In this document: positions 35,092 through 43,502 of the stretch, piece by piece
Position numbering within the stretch: the stretch's first letter is position 1
Layout: each line of letters starts with the position of its first letter
Origin: Mycobacterium sp. GA-2829
Lineage (GTDB): Bacteria > Actinomycetota > Actinomycetes > Mycobacteriales > Mycobacteriaceae
DNA: 64,000 nucleotides
NCBI RefSeq assembly: GCF_001499965.1
Contig: NZ_LQIT01000014.1
Location: 1-64,000, forward strand
Direction of reading: 5' to 3'
Made by a program: the position numbers and the translations under genes
Notes under the pieces: generated by a model
What the model was told of the DNA's origin: nothing
What the model saw: only the letters and a program-made list of their open reading frames with translations
The model's database searches: none

Positions 35092-35098
35092 GGAGCAA

Positions 35099-35139
35099 AC
35101 CCTACCGGCACTCCGGTACCCAAATCCGCACTAATTTTC
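35099..35139 (-). promoter_or_regulatory. Regulon-type leaderless promoter of eccB-espI-eccD-mycP-eccE
   Basis: On the minus strand: GAAAATTAGTGCG (35127-35139), 22 bases, TAGGGT (35099-35104), seven bases, ATG 35091. Confidence 0.75.
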
Positions 35140-35180
35140 ACACCCCCGACATTCGTGATTGAGCAGGTCAGGCGCGCCCG

Positions 35181-36050
35181 TTACGCCGCCCGCGGCGTGG
35201 CCAGCAGATCCGCCAGATCGGTTTGCAGCGCATCGCGGTGGGTCGGCCAGATGCTCATCCATTTCTTGCCGTCGGCCGACGCCGTCGTGCTCAAGCTGAC
35301 CCGGCCGTACTCGGTGTCGGCGACGGTCAGTACCCGGTCGTGCACCGTATAGCTGATGCCGTGGTCGATGACCGACACCACCGCCATCGCCGATTCGTCG
35401 GGACGCGCTGCCGCGGCGACGATCTCGGCCTGGGCGGGTTGCAGGCCCAGTCGGCCCATGGCGGCGATCACGGCTTGGCGGCCGTGCCCGGCGCAGCGCT
35501 CCATCGTGGTCTGCAGCAGCTCGGCCGGGATGTTGATGCCGTCGATGTCGGCAGGCGGGGCATCGCCGAACGCCGCGAGAATCGGCTGGCTCATCAATGC
35601 CATTTGTGTTGCAGGGTCGTCGGATTCGCCCACGGCGTCGATGACCATCTCGTGGCCGTCACGGGCGATCATCGCCATCCAGCGTTTGTGTCGGCACACC
35701 ACCAGCACTCGCTCGTGCACGGTCGGGGTACGGCTGCCGTCGGCGTTGGTGAGTTCGCCGTCCGGGCGCCGCACCACCAGCATGACCTGCCGATCGGCAC
35801 GCCCGATCACCGTCATCCAGTCACGGACGACGTCGTCGACACGCCCGCGGTCGTCGATGACGCCGGCGTGGGCCAGGCTCAGGTACTCCGCGGTCTGCTG
35901 CAGGGGCACCGGGCCGGCGGTGGTCTCGACCACCAGGTCTTGATGCACTGAGGGAATGAAGGGCTTGAGCCGCAACGCCGTTGGCATCGACTCGATACCC
36001 AGCAACGCCTGCAGCGCCCACACGCCCTCGACGGTTGTCGTCAACGGCAT
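35181..36050 (-). CDS. espG: EspG-family PE/PPE chaperone
   Basis: 289 residues from ATG 36050 with a strong GAGGAGGTGA ribosome site. The sequence shows the EspG pattern: N-terminal LTTTVEGVWALQALLGIE, central VHERVLVVCRHKRWMAMIARDGHEMVIDAV and C-terminal DGKKWMSIWPTHRDALQTDLADLL. EspG binds the tip of the PPE protein of cognate PE/PPE pairs and delivers them to the ESX machine. The PE and PPE genes are just upstream. Confidence 0.85.
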   Translation of the reverse strand: MPLTTTVEGVWALQALLGIESMPTALRLKPFIPSVHQDLVVETTAGPVPLQQTAEYLSLAHAGVIDDRGRVDDVVRDWMTVIGRADRQVMLVVRRPDGELTNADGSRTPTVHERVLVVCRHKRWMAMIARDGHEMVIDAVGESDDPATQMALMSQPILAAFGDAPPADIDGINIPAELLQTTMERCAGHGRQAVIAAMGRLGLQPAQAEIVAAAARPDESAMAVVSVIDHGISYTVHDRVLTVADTEYGRVSLSTTASADGKKWMSIWPTHRDALQTDLADLLATPRAA

Positions 36051-36142
36051 CAGGTCACCTCCTCCGAGGGGTGGTCACGGCGAAGTGGGGGCCAACCGGG
36101 CGGCTGACCCCCACTCGGGGACGGCGTGAAGCCGCAAGTGCT

Positions 36143-36445
36143 CTAGATGGCGCCGAATGAGTTGCCGGCCGAGATGTCGCGGGCGGTGAATTCCTCCGAG
36201 GAGGTGTTGACCGCGTCGCCGTGGCGGAAGATGACCTCTTTGCCCTGCTGGATGCCCTCGTTGATCATCTGCTGCACCTGGGCGTAGGACACCGACGCGT
36301 TGTCGGTGGAGAAGTACTCGCTGATCCCGCCGAGGATGTTCATCGCCTGCTGGGCGATGTCGTCGAGCTCGCTGCTGTAGGTGCTCAGCCCGTGGGTGTA
36401 ATCGGCGAGGCCGGCCTTGTCGTACTTGATCATCGGATCAGACAT
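36143..36445 (-). CDS. WXG100-family ESX substrate (EsxA position), lacking the WXG motif
   Basis: 100 residues. Helix-turn-helix hairpin layout (YDKAGLADYTHGLSTYSSELDDIAQQAMNILGG, then YAQVQQMINEGIQQGKEVIFRHGDAVNTSSEEF). The turn reads NILGGISEYF, with no tryptophan, where WxG is expected. The C-terminal tail is short (TARDISAGNSFGAI). Position, length and pairing with the preceding gene identify it as the EsxA-like partner. Loss of the Trp would alter the EccC-proximal turn. Confidence 0.8.
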   Translation of the reverse strand: MSDPMIKYDKAGLADYTHGLSTYSSELDDIAQQAMNILGGISEYFSTDNASVSYAQVQQMINEGIQQGKEVIFRHGDAVNTSSEEFTARDISAGNSFGAI

Positions 36446-36481
36446 GAAAGTTCTCTTTTCGTGTGAGGGGTGGACGGGTGG

Positions 36482-36802
36482 TTAGGTGAAGCGCAGATCG
36501 CTGGCGACGCTGGCGATGTTCGAGGCGTTCTGCGAGTCCTGGTCGACGAAGCCGGACGTGCTCTCGCGCAGCACCTGGATGACCTGATCCCAGCGGTCGG
36601 AGATCTTGTCCTGCGCGTTCTTGATCTCTTCGGCGGTCACGACGTTGGTGCCGCCCGCGCTGCCCTGCAGGACGCCGCTGGAATGCACATCGGTGCTGTG
36701 GTTCATGTAGCGGTTGAGCGTGTCGATGGCGCGGAACTTCAGCTCGTCGAGCCGGTTGGCCGTGTCGTAGAGTTCGGATTCTCCAACGCGGTTCTGTGTC
36801 AT
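36482..36802 (-). CDS. WXG100-family ESX substrate (EsxB position), Trp replaced in the turn
   Basis: 106 residues from ATG 36802, preceded by GAAGGA. Two helices (ESELYDTANRLDELKFRAIDTLNRYMNHSTDVHSSG and NVVTAEEIKNAQDKISDRWDQVIQVLRE) flank a turn reading VLQGSAGG where WQG is normal. The tail (GFVDQDSQNASNIASVASDLRF) has FVDQD where YxxxD/E export signals sit, with Phe for Tyr. It heads the esxB-esxA-espG unit. Confidence 0.8.
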   Translation of the reverse strand: MTQNRVGESELYDTANRLDELKFRAIDTLNRYMNHSTDVHSSGVLQGSAGGTNVVTAEEIKNAQDKISDRWDQVIQVLRESTSGFVDQDSQNASNIASVASDLRFT

Positions 36803-36842
36803 GGTGTGGTCCTTCAGTCGTGGTGATGAATGGCTGTCTTCG

Positions 36843-36884
36843 ACTCTAGGGGCACCGAAAGGGGCCCTCGTGCACCAATTTTGG
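36843..36884 (-). promoter_or_regulatory. Regulon-type promoter of esxB-esxA-espG
   Basis: On the minus strand: CCAAAATTGGTGCA (36871-36884), 22 bases, TAGAGT (36843-36848), then a leader of about 35 bases with its own Shine-Dalgarno. Confidence 0.7.
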
Positions 36885-38132
36885 CTACCTGTCCCCCCTG
36901 TCGATCCCCGGTCGTGCGGTGAGCTGCATGGTCCGGTTCGGCCGCTGCTCGGCGTTGCCTCCGCCGTCGCGGTTGGCCATGGCGGCGGGCGCGCCGTAGA
37001 GGCCGCCGCCGGCGCCGCCGGAGCCGTGGGTGCTGCCGGCGGTGAATTCCGCGGCCGGTGCGGCCCCGGTGAACTCGGCGGGCAGCTTGGGCGAGGAGGG
37101 TGTCGCGAAGCTGCTGACCGGGCGGGTGTAGCTGCTCGTCGGCATCGCTCCCCCACCGCCGGCGCCGAGGCCTCCGCCACCGCCGCCTCCGGCCCCGCCG
37201 ATTCCGGCGGCCGCCATCCCCGGTGCGAGTGCGCCCTGCTGGAGCGCGGCTTTCTCGGCCGCGTCGGTGCCGCCCAGGCCCGAAGCGCTCGACAGCTGGC
37301 CCAGCATGCCCATGGGCATCTGCATCGCCTGACTGAGCATCTGCGGTGCCTGCCCCAGCATCTGCGGGGCCTGACCGAACATCTGACCGAACTGTCCGGC
37401 CATCTGCATCGGCATCCCCATCATCGACGACATCGACGACATGCCCTCGGTGGCGGTCCCGGCGGTGGTCTGCGCTGCTGGGGCGGACGCGTTGGCGGTC
37501 TCGCTCATGCCCTGGAAGCCGCTCTGCAGCGAGTTGGCGCCCGCGCTGACGCCGGCCTCCGCCGCGCTGGAGAGGGCTGCGGCCGCCGGGTTGGCGGTCG
37601 GCGGCGCGAACGGCGGCGGAATCGCCAGTGCGGCAAGGACTGCGGTGACGACCGCTTGGTAGGCGGCCATCACTGTCGCGTTCTGGGTCCAGTGCTCGCC
37701 GTAAGCGATGTCGAGGCTGGTGATGGCCGGCTGGTTCATCCCGAGGAAGTTCGTCGCCACCAGCCCGGCCTGGGTGGTGCGGTTGGTGGTGCACACCGGT
37801 CCGGGGATCATGCCCTGCGATGCGGTCTGATAGGCCTGCACGAGTTCGGCGGCCTGCAGCGAGCCTTGCTGCAGCCACGCCACCGCCATTCCCATGATCT
37901 GCGCGAGCTGCGCCGCCGACAGCGTCATCGCCGTACCGCCGACCCCCTGCCAGCCCACCGTCGCGGTCATCGTGGCGTTGCTGCTGAGCTGCGCCATTTC
38001 GGTGGCCAGGATGTCGGCGAGTGCCTGGCCGACCGCGGGCGCCGCCGCGGCCGAGGCGGCGTGGTCGCCCGTCATGAGCGTCCAGTAGTTCACCTCGGGC
38101 GGATTGGCGGCCGAATCCCCGTATCCCGGCAT
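36885..38132 (-). CDS. PPE-family protein
   Basis: 415 residues. The N-terminal PPE domain (NPPEVNYWTLMTGDHAASA, then a WQGVGGTAM tip region near residue 60) covers about 180 residues. The C-terminal part is Met/Gln/Gly-rich (MPMQMAGQFGQMFGQAPQML and a poly-Gly stretch) and low-complexity. It pairs with the PE protein encoded 25 bases upstream and is probably escorted by the EspG encoded downstream. PE/PPE pairs are ESX substrates at the cell surface. Confidence 0.9.
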   Translation of the reverse strand: MPGYGDSAANPPEVNYWTLMTGDHAASAAAAPAVGQALADILATEMAQLSSNATMTATVGWQGVGGTAMTLSAAQLAQIMGMAVAWLQQGSLQAAELVQAYQTASQGMIPGPVCTTNRTTQAGLVATNFLGMNQPAITSLDIAYGEHWTQNATVMAAYQAVVTAVLAALAIPPPFAPPTANPAAAALSSAAEAGVSAGANSLQSGFQGMSETANASAPAAQTTAGTATEGMSSMSSMMGMPMQMAGQFGQMFGQAPQMLGQAPQMLSQAMQMPMGMLGQLSSASGLGGTDAAEKAALQQGALAPGMAAAGIGGAGGGGGGGLGAGGGGAMPTSSYTRPVSSFATPSSPKLPAEFTGAAPAAEFTAGSTHGSGGAGGGLYGAPAAMANRDGGGNAEQRPNRTMQLTARPGIDRGDR

Positions 38133-38157
38133 TTACTGTCCTCGCGTAGCCGTGTGG

Positions 38158-38463
38158 TTAGAGCGCCAGCGTGGCCTGGTTGATGGCGTCCTGCGCGGCA
38201 TAGCTGACCCCGTTGACGCCGATGGTGCTGGCAAAGAGCGAGCGAACGGTCGCCAGTTCGGTCATCATGGCCAGCGCCGCCGCGCCGCGGGCGTTGAGGC
38301 CGGCGGCAGCTGCGGCAGACGCCATGTCGCCACCGGGCGGGAGCACGGCTGCCACGGTCGGAGCCGCGCCGGCGGCCGCGCCGCCCATTACCCCGGAACC
38401 CGCCGCCTCGATCGCCGCGGCCAATCCGAGCAAAGGCGAGTCGACGCCGATGATTCCACTCAT
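38158..38463 (-). CDS. PE-like protein with YxxxD export motif
   Basis: 101 residues from ATG 38463 with GGGAAGG upstream. It is Ala-rich and helical, about the size of a PE domain, without a clear Pro-Glu near the N-terminus. Helix two (AAAGLNARGAAALAMMTELATVRSLFAST) is followed by VSYAAQDAINQATLAL, whose YAAQD is the YxxxD general T7SS signal. Position directly before a PPE gene supports its role as the PE partner. Confidence 0.8.
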   Translation of the reverse strand: MSGIIGVDSPLLGLAAAIEAAGSGVMGGAAAGAAPTVAAVLPPGGDMASAAAAAGLNARGAAALAMMTELATVRSLFASTIGVNGVSYAAQDAINQATLAL

Positions 38464-38501
38464 GTTATTTGCCTTCCCAGGGTGTGGTTCGTGTTGAAGT
38501 T

Positions 38502-38543
38502 AGTGTAAGCACGTTCGGCGCGGGGTTGCTGCACCAAATTTTC
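38502..38543 (-). promoter_or_regulatory. Regulon-type promoter of the PE-PPE unit
   Basis: On the minus strand: GAAAATTTGGTGCA (38530-38543, one extra T), 22 bases, TACACT (38502-38507), then a leader with Shine-Dalgarno before ATG 38463. Confidence 0.7.
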
Positions 38544-38552
38544 ACAGCAGAG

Positions 38553-41500
38553 TTATGTCGGCGGGCGCGACGACGGCGCGGCGGCCGAAGCGATCGGCCG
38601 CGGCGGGGGCGACCACCCCACCAGCACGCCCTCGGTGCCCGACGGTGTCGCATAGATCGCTTTGCCCGGTCGCTGCGGTTCGGCGAACACACCGCTGATG
38701 ATCTGCCCGTTGTCGCGGCGGCCGTCGAGGATGACCACCGGGGACAGCGACCCCACGATGCGGCCCAGCACGCCCGGGCCGGTGGACTGGAAGCTCCAGT
38801 TGCGGATGTCGGCGGCGGCGACGATGTGCAGCCCGAGTTGGTCGGCCTGTTCGACGAACGGCGCCAGTTTGGTCAGCGGATTGTCCATGGTGTTCCAGGA
38901 CGTGATGTCGTCGACGACGAGGAAGAACTCCCGCCCACTCCAGAACTTGCGGGTCAGCATCTCCTGCTGACTCGCGTCCGGCGGCGGTTGGCGCTGGGCC
39001 AGCACCCCGCACAAACTGTCGATGACCCCCTTGATGTCGCCGACGGCGTAGGTGTAGCGCGACAACCACTCGTCGGGCACCACGCCGACCGAGCGCCGGC
39101 GCGGATCGACCAGGATGATCGTGGCCTCCTCGGGCGAGTAGCGCGCCATGATCGAGCGCATCATCACCCGCACGAAATTGGTGCGGCCCGACTGTGCCCG
39201 CCCGACCGCCACGATGTGCGGGCTCTCGGCGAAGTTGGTGTAGGCCGGGCCCATCGTCGTCTCCGACAGCCCGAACGGCACCAAGTGCCGCGGCAGCGTC
39301 GGATCCACCAGCGCCATGACGTCCTCCATGGCCACCGATTCGGGTAGCCGCAGCACCTCGGCGACCTTGCCCACCCCGGCGACACGGCGCACGACGCCGG
39401 CGATGCCGCGGACCTCGACGCGGCCGCCGGGCTGCTCGGCCAGCTCCGGCACCCCGATCATCAGGTGGAAGCCGGCCGGGCTGAGGCCGCGGCCGGGTTC
39501 GTCGGGCACCTCGCGCGCCTTATTGACGTTGTCCACACGCGGCACCTCGGTCTCGCGCGGATCGGTCAGGCGCAACTCGAGCTTCTGCGTCGTCTCCGCG
39601 CGGATGTTGGTGCGCATGCCCGACAGGTGACTGGTGTGGGTGAGCACCACCCGCACCCCGTAGTTGCGGGCGCGCAACAGCTTGGCGACCGTGTCGACGT
39701 GTTTGGGATGGGCCTCGGCGAAGTTCGCCCACCCGTCGATCACCACGACGATGTCGCCGCCCTCTACGCCGATGTCCTGGGGGCGCGGCCCGAACTTGGC
39801 CTGGCGGACCATCATCATGTCCAAACCGCGGGCGGCGAAGAGACGTTCGCGGTCGTCGACGATCTTGCCGACCGTGGCCAACACCCGGTTGACGCCTTCG
39901 GCGTCGAAGTGCGGCACCACCGACGCCACGTGCGGCAGGTCGGCCACCCCGGCGAGCTGCGGGCCGCTGGCCGCGATGCAGTAGAACTGCACCCGTTCCG
40001 GGCGGTACATCAGGGCGCCGGTGGTGATCAGCGTCATCATCGCGGTGGTGGCGCCGCGCTTGGGCGCGGCGATGACCATCGCGTTGTCGCTGAGCAGATC
40101 CAGGCAGAAGACGTCCTGGCGGTGCTCGCGGGGCCGGTCCTCCAGGGCGATGGGAAACACCAGTCCCGGGTTGTCGCCGTAGTCGACGTCCCACGGCTTG
40201 CCGCGCAGCCGCGCCACGAGGTCGTCGGCGGGCGGCGGCACGCCCAGCGGCGGCAGCCACAGCTGCCGCGGCGGCCCGACCCCGGTGGACTGCAGTGCCT
40301 CGATGACCGCGTCGACGACGAGCGGGTTCTTCGGACCCGACCCGGCAGGCGCCGCGGGAAGCGGTGCGGGAAGAGCGTCCTCGGTCTTCTTGTTGGGTTC
40401 GGCGAGCATGCCGTCGACGTCGACGGCCTCATCCACGGTGAAGGGGCGCGGCGCGAACCAGGTGCCCGCCCGCACCGGTTCGCCGCTACCGCCGCCGTCC
40501 TCGCTGGGGACGAACTGCTCCGAGGAGTAGAAGAACCGGAACTCGCGGGGCTGGCGTTGGGCGACCCGAAGAAACGCGGTGCCCTCAGCGCCCTTCTCGG
40601 GCAGGTGCGCGGCCACGGTGCTGCCGATCGCCTCGCGGGAGTCCTCTTCGCGGCCGGTGCGCGCAGCGATGGTGAAGCCCAACAACTTTCGGGTGTCCCG
40701 CAGCTTCTGGGTGTCCACGGTCTGACCCACCAGCTGCAGGAACATGTGGTAGGCGCGGCCCAGGCGCACGATACGCCAGAACAGCTTCTGGAACTTCGGT
40801 CCCCACTCCGGATCGCCCAGCATCTCCTGGTACTCGTCGCAGATGATGAACAACGCCGGCACCGGCGGCAGCGACGGATCGGTCAACCGCCGCTGGTTGT
40901 AGACGGTGAGATCGGGGACGCCGTCGAGCGAGGCACACAGGGTGCCGCGGCGGTCCAGTTCTCCGTCGAGCGCGTCGTACATGCGCCCCACCAGGTGCCG
41001 TTCGTCGGCGAGGTTGCTCACGCTGGCGACCACGTGCGGGAACCGCTCGAGCGTGCCGGCCGCCGACTTGAGCTTGAAGTCCGAGAACACCACGTTCACC
41101 GTTTCCGGCGAGTGGGTCAGCGCCAGCGAGGTGACCTCGGTGATGATGCCCTCGGACTTGCCGGCGCCGGTGGTGCCGATGAACAGCGAGTGCATGTTCA
41201 TGCCCTGCTGGCTGCCCTCTTTGAGGTCGAGGTCGACGACCTGGCCGGCGTCGTCGATGCCCACGGGGAAGCGCATCCACTCCCGGCCCTGGGTGCGCCG
41301 CGGCGCCCACAGCCGGTCCACGTCGAGGGTGCGCGGGTCGCGAACCCCGACCACGTCGAGCAGGGTGCGGTGCATGCCGACCTCGCTGGTCGTGACCGCG
41401 GCTGCCGTGTTGGGGGCGCGGTAGCGCGCCAGGGAACGCGCGAACCGCTCCGCGTCGGCGGTGCTCATCTGGTCGGCGGTGGCGTAGAAAGCCTCCTCGA

Positions 41501-42725
41501 GCTCGTCGGAGCTGCGCGGCACCCCGCCGTAGAGGGCGGGGTCGTCGGCGGGCAACCGCTTGCGCAGCTTGCCGTCCGTGAGCCGATAGCTGGTCGACGG
41601 GTCGAAGCCCACCCAATTGCGGGCGCCGAAGCTCACCGGCGGAGGCGCCGGCAACGACGACGACAGCCGGATGAAGCAGGTCCCCGCATAGCCGGCGCTG
41701 CCGGTCAGCCCCGCCCAGTCCTCCGGGGTGCCGCAGCCGTCGTCGATGATGACCCGCAGCGGCAGCACCGAACCCATGTCGCCGCCGTGCAGTCCGCTCG
41801 CGGGCGGTGTCCACGGCGGCCGCTCGTTCTCGGCCTCGTCGAGGAAGCTCTCCAGTTTCGCCGGCGACGAGAACAACAGCCGGCGTTCCCCGCACCCGTC
41901 ACGTTGGGACTGGTGTTGCAGGTGCGGTAGCCACTTCGCCCATTCCCATTCGGTCGGGGCGGCGGTGGCGATGATGATCTGCATGTCGGCGGGGCTGTGG
42001 AAGGCCGCCAGCTGGCAGAGCATCGAGCGGGCGAGTGCCCGCACTTGGTCCATCTCCCCCACCAAGGACAAGCCGGGGAAGCGTTGCAGCCAAATCACTT
42101 TGGCGATGTTGTCGATGTACTCCTGCTCGATGAGGAATTTGCGCAGCGCGTGCCCGGTCGCCGGCTCGATCTGGGAGGCCTCGGGAATCTTGGGTTTTTC
42201 GATGGTCATCGCCAGCGCGACGCGTCCGACGCCGACCCGCACCACGGCGAACTCGTCGCTGCCGGGGGTGCGTTCCCACATGCGCGCCGAGCCGGTGACA
42301 CCGAGCAGTTCGGCGGGCTCGCAATGGAAGTGGTGGCGGTGCTTCCACTGCTGGCGGCGCTGCACCTCGACTTCGTCGCGGATCTCGTCGAGGCGGGAGA
42401 ACCAGGTGCGGCGGAACAGAGTGAGCTCACCCCAGGACATCCGCTGGGCGGCGCCACGGCCGCGGAACAGCATGCCGATCATGCCGACGAGCATCATGAT
42501 GCCGAACAGCCCGAAGCCGGTGGCGAAGCTGCGCATGCCGGAGACGTACATGGCGACGATGAACCCGACGACGCCGACGACCAGCGTGATCGGCAGGACG
42601 ATCGCCCAGATACTGCGCGGTGGCGGGGTCGGGGCGGCGATCGGCGGTTCGACGGCGATCTTGCCGCCCGCGGTGGCCGGCGGGCGCACCGGTTCGCCGG
42701 GACGCACGAAGGGCTGAGTCGTCAC
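38553..42725 (-). CDS. eccC: ESX FtsK/SpoIIIE-type ATPase EccC (undivided EccCa+EccCb)
   Basis: 1390 residues from GTG 42725, six bases after a -10 box. Two TM segments (AIVLPITLVVGVVGFIVAMYV and FATGFGLFGIMMLVGMIGML) precede three ATPase domains. Domain 1 has a full Walker A (IGTTGAGKSEG) near residue 520 and Walker B (ALFIICDEYQEML). Domains 2 (AAPKRGATTAMM, near 885) and 3 (AVGRAQSGRTNF, near 1175) have degenerate Walker A sites, as is usual for substrate-gated EccC proteins. EccC is the motor of ESX secretion. It forms its own transcription unit upstream of PE. Confidence 0.95.
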   Translation of the reverse strand: MTTQPFVRPGEPVRPPATAGGKIAVEPPIAAPTPPPRSIWAIVLPITLVVGVVGFIVAMYVSGMRSFATGFGLFGIMMLVGMIGMLFRGRGAAQRMSWGELTLFRRTWFSRLDEIRDEVEVQRRQQWKHRHHFHCEPAELLGVTGSARMWERTPGSDEFAVVRVGVGRVALAMTIEKPKIPEASQIEPATGHALRKFLIEQEYIDNIAKVIWLQRFPGLSLVGEMDQVRALARSMLCQLAAFHSPADMQIIIATAAPTEWEWAKWLPHLQHQSQRDGCGERRLLFSSPAKLESFLDEAENERPPWTPPASGLHGGDMGSVLPLRVIIDDGCGTPEDWAGLTGSAGYAGTCFIRLSSSLPAPPPVSFGARNWVGFDPSTSYRLTDGKLRKRLPADDPALYGGVPRSSDELEEAFYATADQMSTADAERFARSLARYRAPNTAAAVTTSEVGMHRTLLDVVGVRDPRTLDVDRLWAPRRTQGREWMRFPVGIDDAGQVVDLDLKEGSQQGMNMHSLFIGTTGAGKSEGIITEVTSLALTHSPETVNVVFSDFKLKSAAGTLERFPHVVASVSNLADERHLVGRMYDALDGELDRRGTLCASLDGVPDLTVYNQRRLTDPSLPPVPALFIICDEYQEMLGDPEWGPKFQKLFWRIVRLGRAYHMFLQLVGQTVDTQKLRDTRKLLGFTIAARTGREEDSREAIGSTVAAHLPEKGAEGTAFLRVAQRQPREFRFFYSSEQFVPSEDGGGSGEPVRAGTWFAPRPFTVDEAVDVDGMLAEPNKKTEDALPAPLPAAPAGSGPKNPLVVDAVIEALQSTGVGPPRQLWLPPLGVPPPADDLVARLRGKPWDVDYGDNPGLVFPIALEDRPREHRQDVFCLDLLSDNAMVIAAPKRGATTAMMTLITTGALMYRPERVQFYCIAASGPQLAGVADLPHVASVVPHFDAEGVNRVLATVGKIVDDRERLFAARGLDMMMVRQAKFGPRPQDIGVEGGDIVVVIDGWANFAEAHPKHVDTVAKLLRARNYGVRVVLTHTSHLSGMRTNIRAETTQKLELRLTDPRETEVPRVDNVNKAREVPDEPGRGLSPAGFHLMIGVPELAEQPGGRVEVRGIAGVVRRVAGVGKVAEVLRLPESVAMEDVMALVDPTLPRHLVPFGLSETTMGPAYTNFAESPHIVAVGRAQSGRTNFVRVMMRSIMARYSPEEATIILVDPRRRSVGVVPDEWLSRYTYAVGDIKGVIDSLCGVLAQRQPPPDASQQEMLTRKFWSGREFFLVVDDITSWNTMDNPLTKLAPFVEQADQLGLHIVAAADIRNWSFQSTGPGVLGRIVGSLSPVVILDGRRDNGQIISGVFAEPQRPGKAIYATPSGTEGVLVGWSPPPRPIASAAAPSSRPPT

Positions 42726-42731
42726 CGGGCC

Positions 42732-42772
42732 ACCCTAACGCCGTTCCGAAGGGGGTGAGAGCACCAATTTTC
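42732..42772 (-). promoter_or_regulatory. Regulon-type leaderless promoter of eccC
   Basis: On the minus strand: GAAAATTGGTGCT (42760-42772), 22 bases, TAGGGT (42732-42737), six bases, GTG 42725. Confidence 0.75.
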
Positions 42773-43230
42773 AGCACCGGTGATTTGCTACGTGTGAGGC
42801 GCCGCAGCCAGTGGTCCCGCACGGCTGCCGAAACAGACACTGAATACATGTTATTGACCGAGTGACCTGCAGTGACAAACCATCGATAGGAATTGCCGTA
42901 AGTGTAGATTTGGCTAGGGCGGAGCATGTTGGAGAGAGGGACTTCTGCTGCGCCTTCGGCGAGCGTGTGGGAGTTGCTAGATTGTGTGAGCCCGGTTGGC
43001 GTGCCGACCGCCCAGTTCTTCGGCACGCGAGCCGGGCTTGTTCGTTCCTATTGCGCGCAGGCACTCTAGCCGTCGCTAGCGCGCAGCTGCTAGCAGCCAG
43101 TCCGCCGTGACGTTGGAGCTTCCGAAGGGCACGCGCCCTCGCACCGGTGCGGGCCGGACAACGCGGGAGCGCCGTCGACCTGCGGTTGTCCCAGCAGCGG
43201 AAGACCAGCACTCATCAGGTCGGCTCTGCG
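42773..43230. other. Gene-free interval upstream of eccC
   Basis: About 460 bases with lower GC at the left and a long hairpin at 42989-43038. No credible gene is seen; open frames here are short and lack start signals. Confidence 0.5.
42989..43038. terminator. Long imperfect hairpin
   Basis: AGCCCGG-ttg-GCGTGCCG pairs with CGGCACGC-ga-GCCGGGCT across a loop of about 14 bases, followed by TGTT on the plus strand. It could be a bidirectional terminator separating the eccC region from the tRNA-bounded islet, or a structured RNA. No T-tract is present. Confidence 0.5.
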
Positions 43231-43270
43231 GAGCGGGCGACGGGAATCGAACCCGCGTAGCTAGTTTGGA
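43231..43270 (-). other. tRNA-Gly 3'-half sequence, candidate attachment site
   Basis: Read on the minus strand, 43270-43231 corresponds to the 3' half of a mycobacterial tRNA-Gly(UCC): from the anticodon (TCCAAACTAG) through the T-arm (GCGGGTTCGATTCCCG) to the acceptor strand (TCGCCCGCTC). The 5' half is absent, so it is not a functional tRNA. Such tRNA 3' ends are integrase crossover sites, and tRNA-Gly is the known target of L5-type mycobacteriophages. An imperfect direct repeat is at 45855-45893. Confidence 0.75.
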
Positions 43271-43502
43271 CGCCTTCTTCGGGGCGCACACCGATTCGTA
43301 GAACCTGCTGGTACGCGTTGCGACGTGAATTGGATACGCGACTGATAAGGCCTATTAGGCCCGTGAGGCGTAGGCCGACGAGGCTTGTACGTGCGTAGGA
43401 GTATTCGGGGGCACGGGGTATATCCGGGTAACGACGCGAGCATTGGCGAAGACGCAGAGGGGCGAAGAAGTTGTGGTCTGCGGCAGGTGGGCGAGCGCCC
43501 TT

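Noticed and set aside
39465..41930. An 821-codon plus-strand frame opposite eccC
   Set aside because: It is antisense shadow of the strongly supported eccC frame, without a ribosome site or any recognisable domain.
43226..43275. A complete tRNA gene
   Set aside because: Only the anticodon-to-acceptor 3' half is present; the D-arm and 5' acceptor strand are missing, and there is no encoded CCA.
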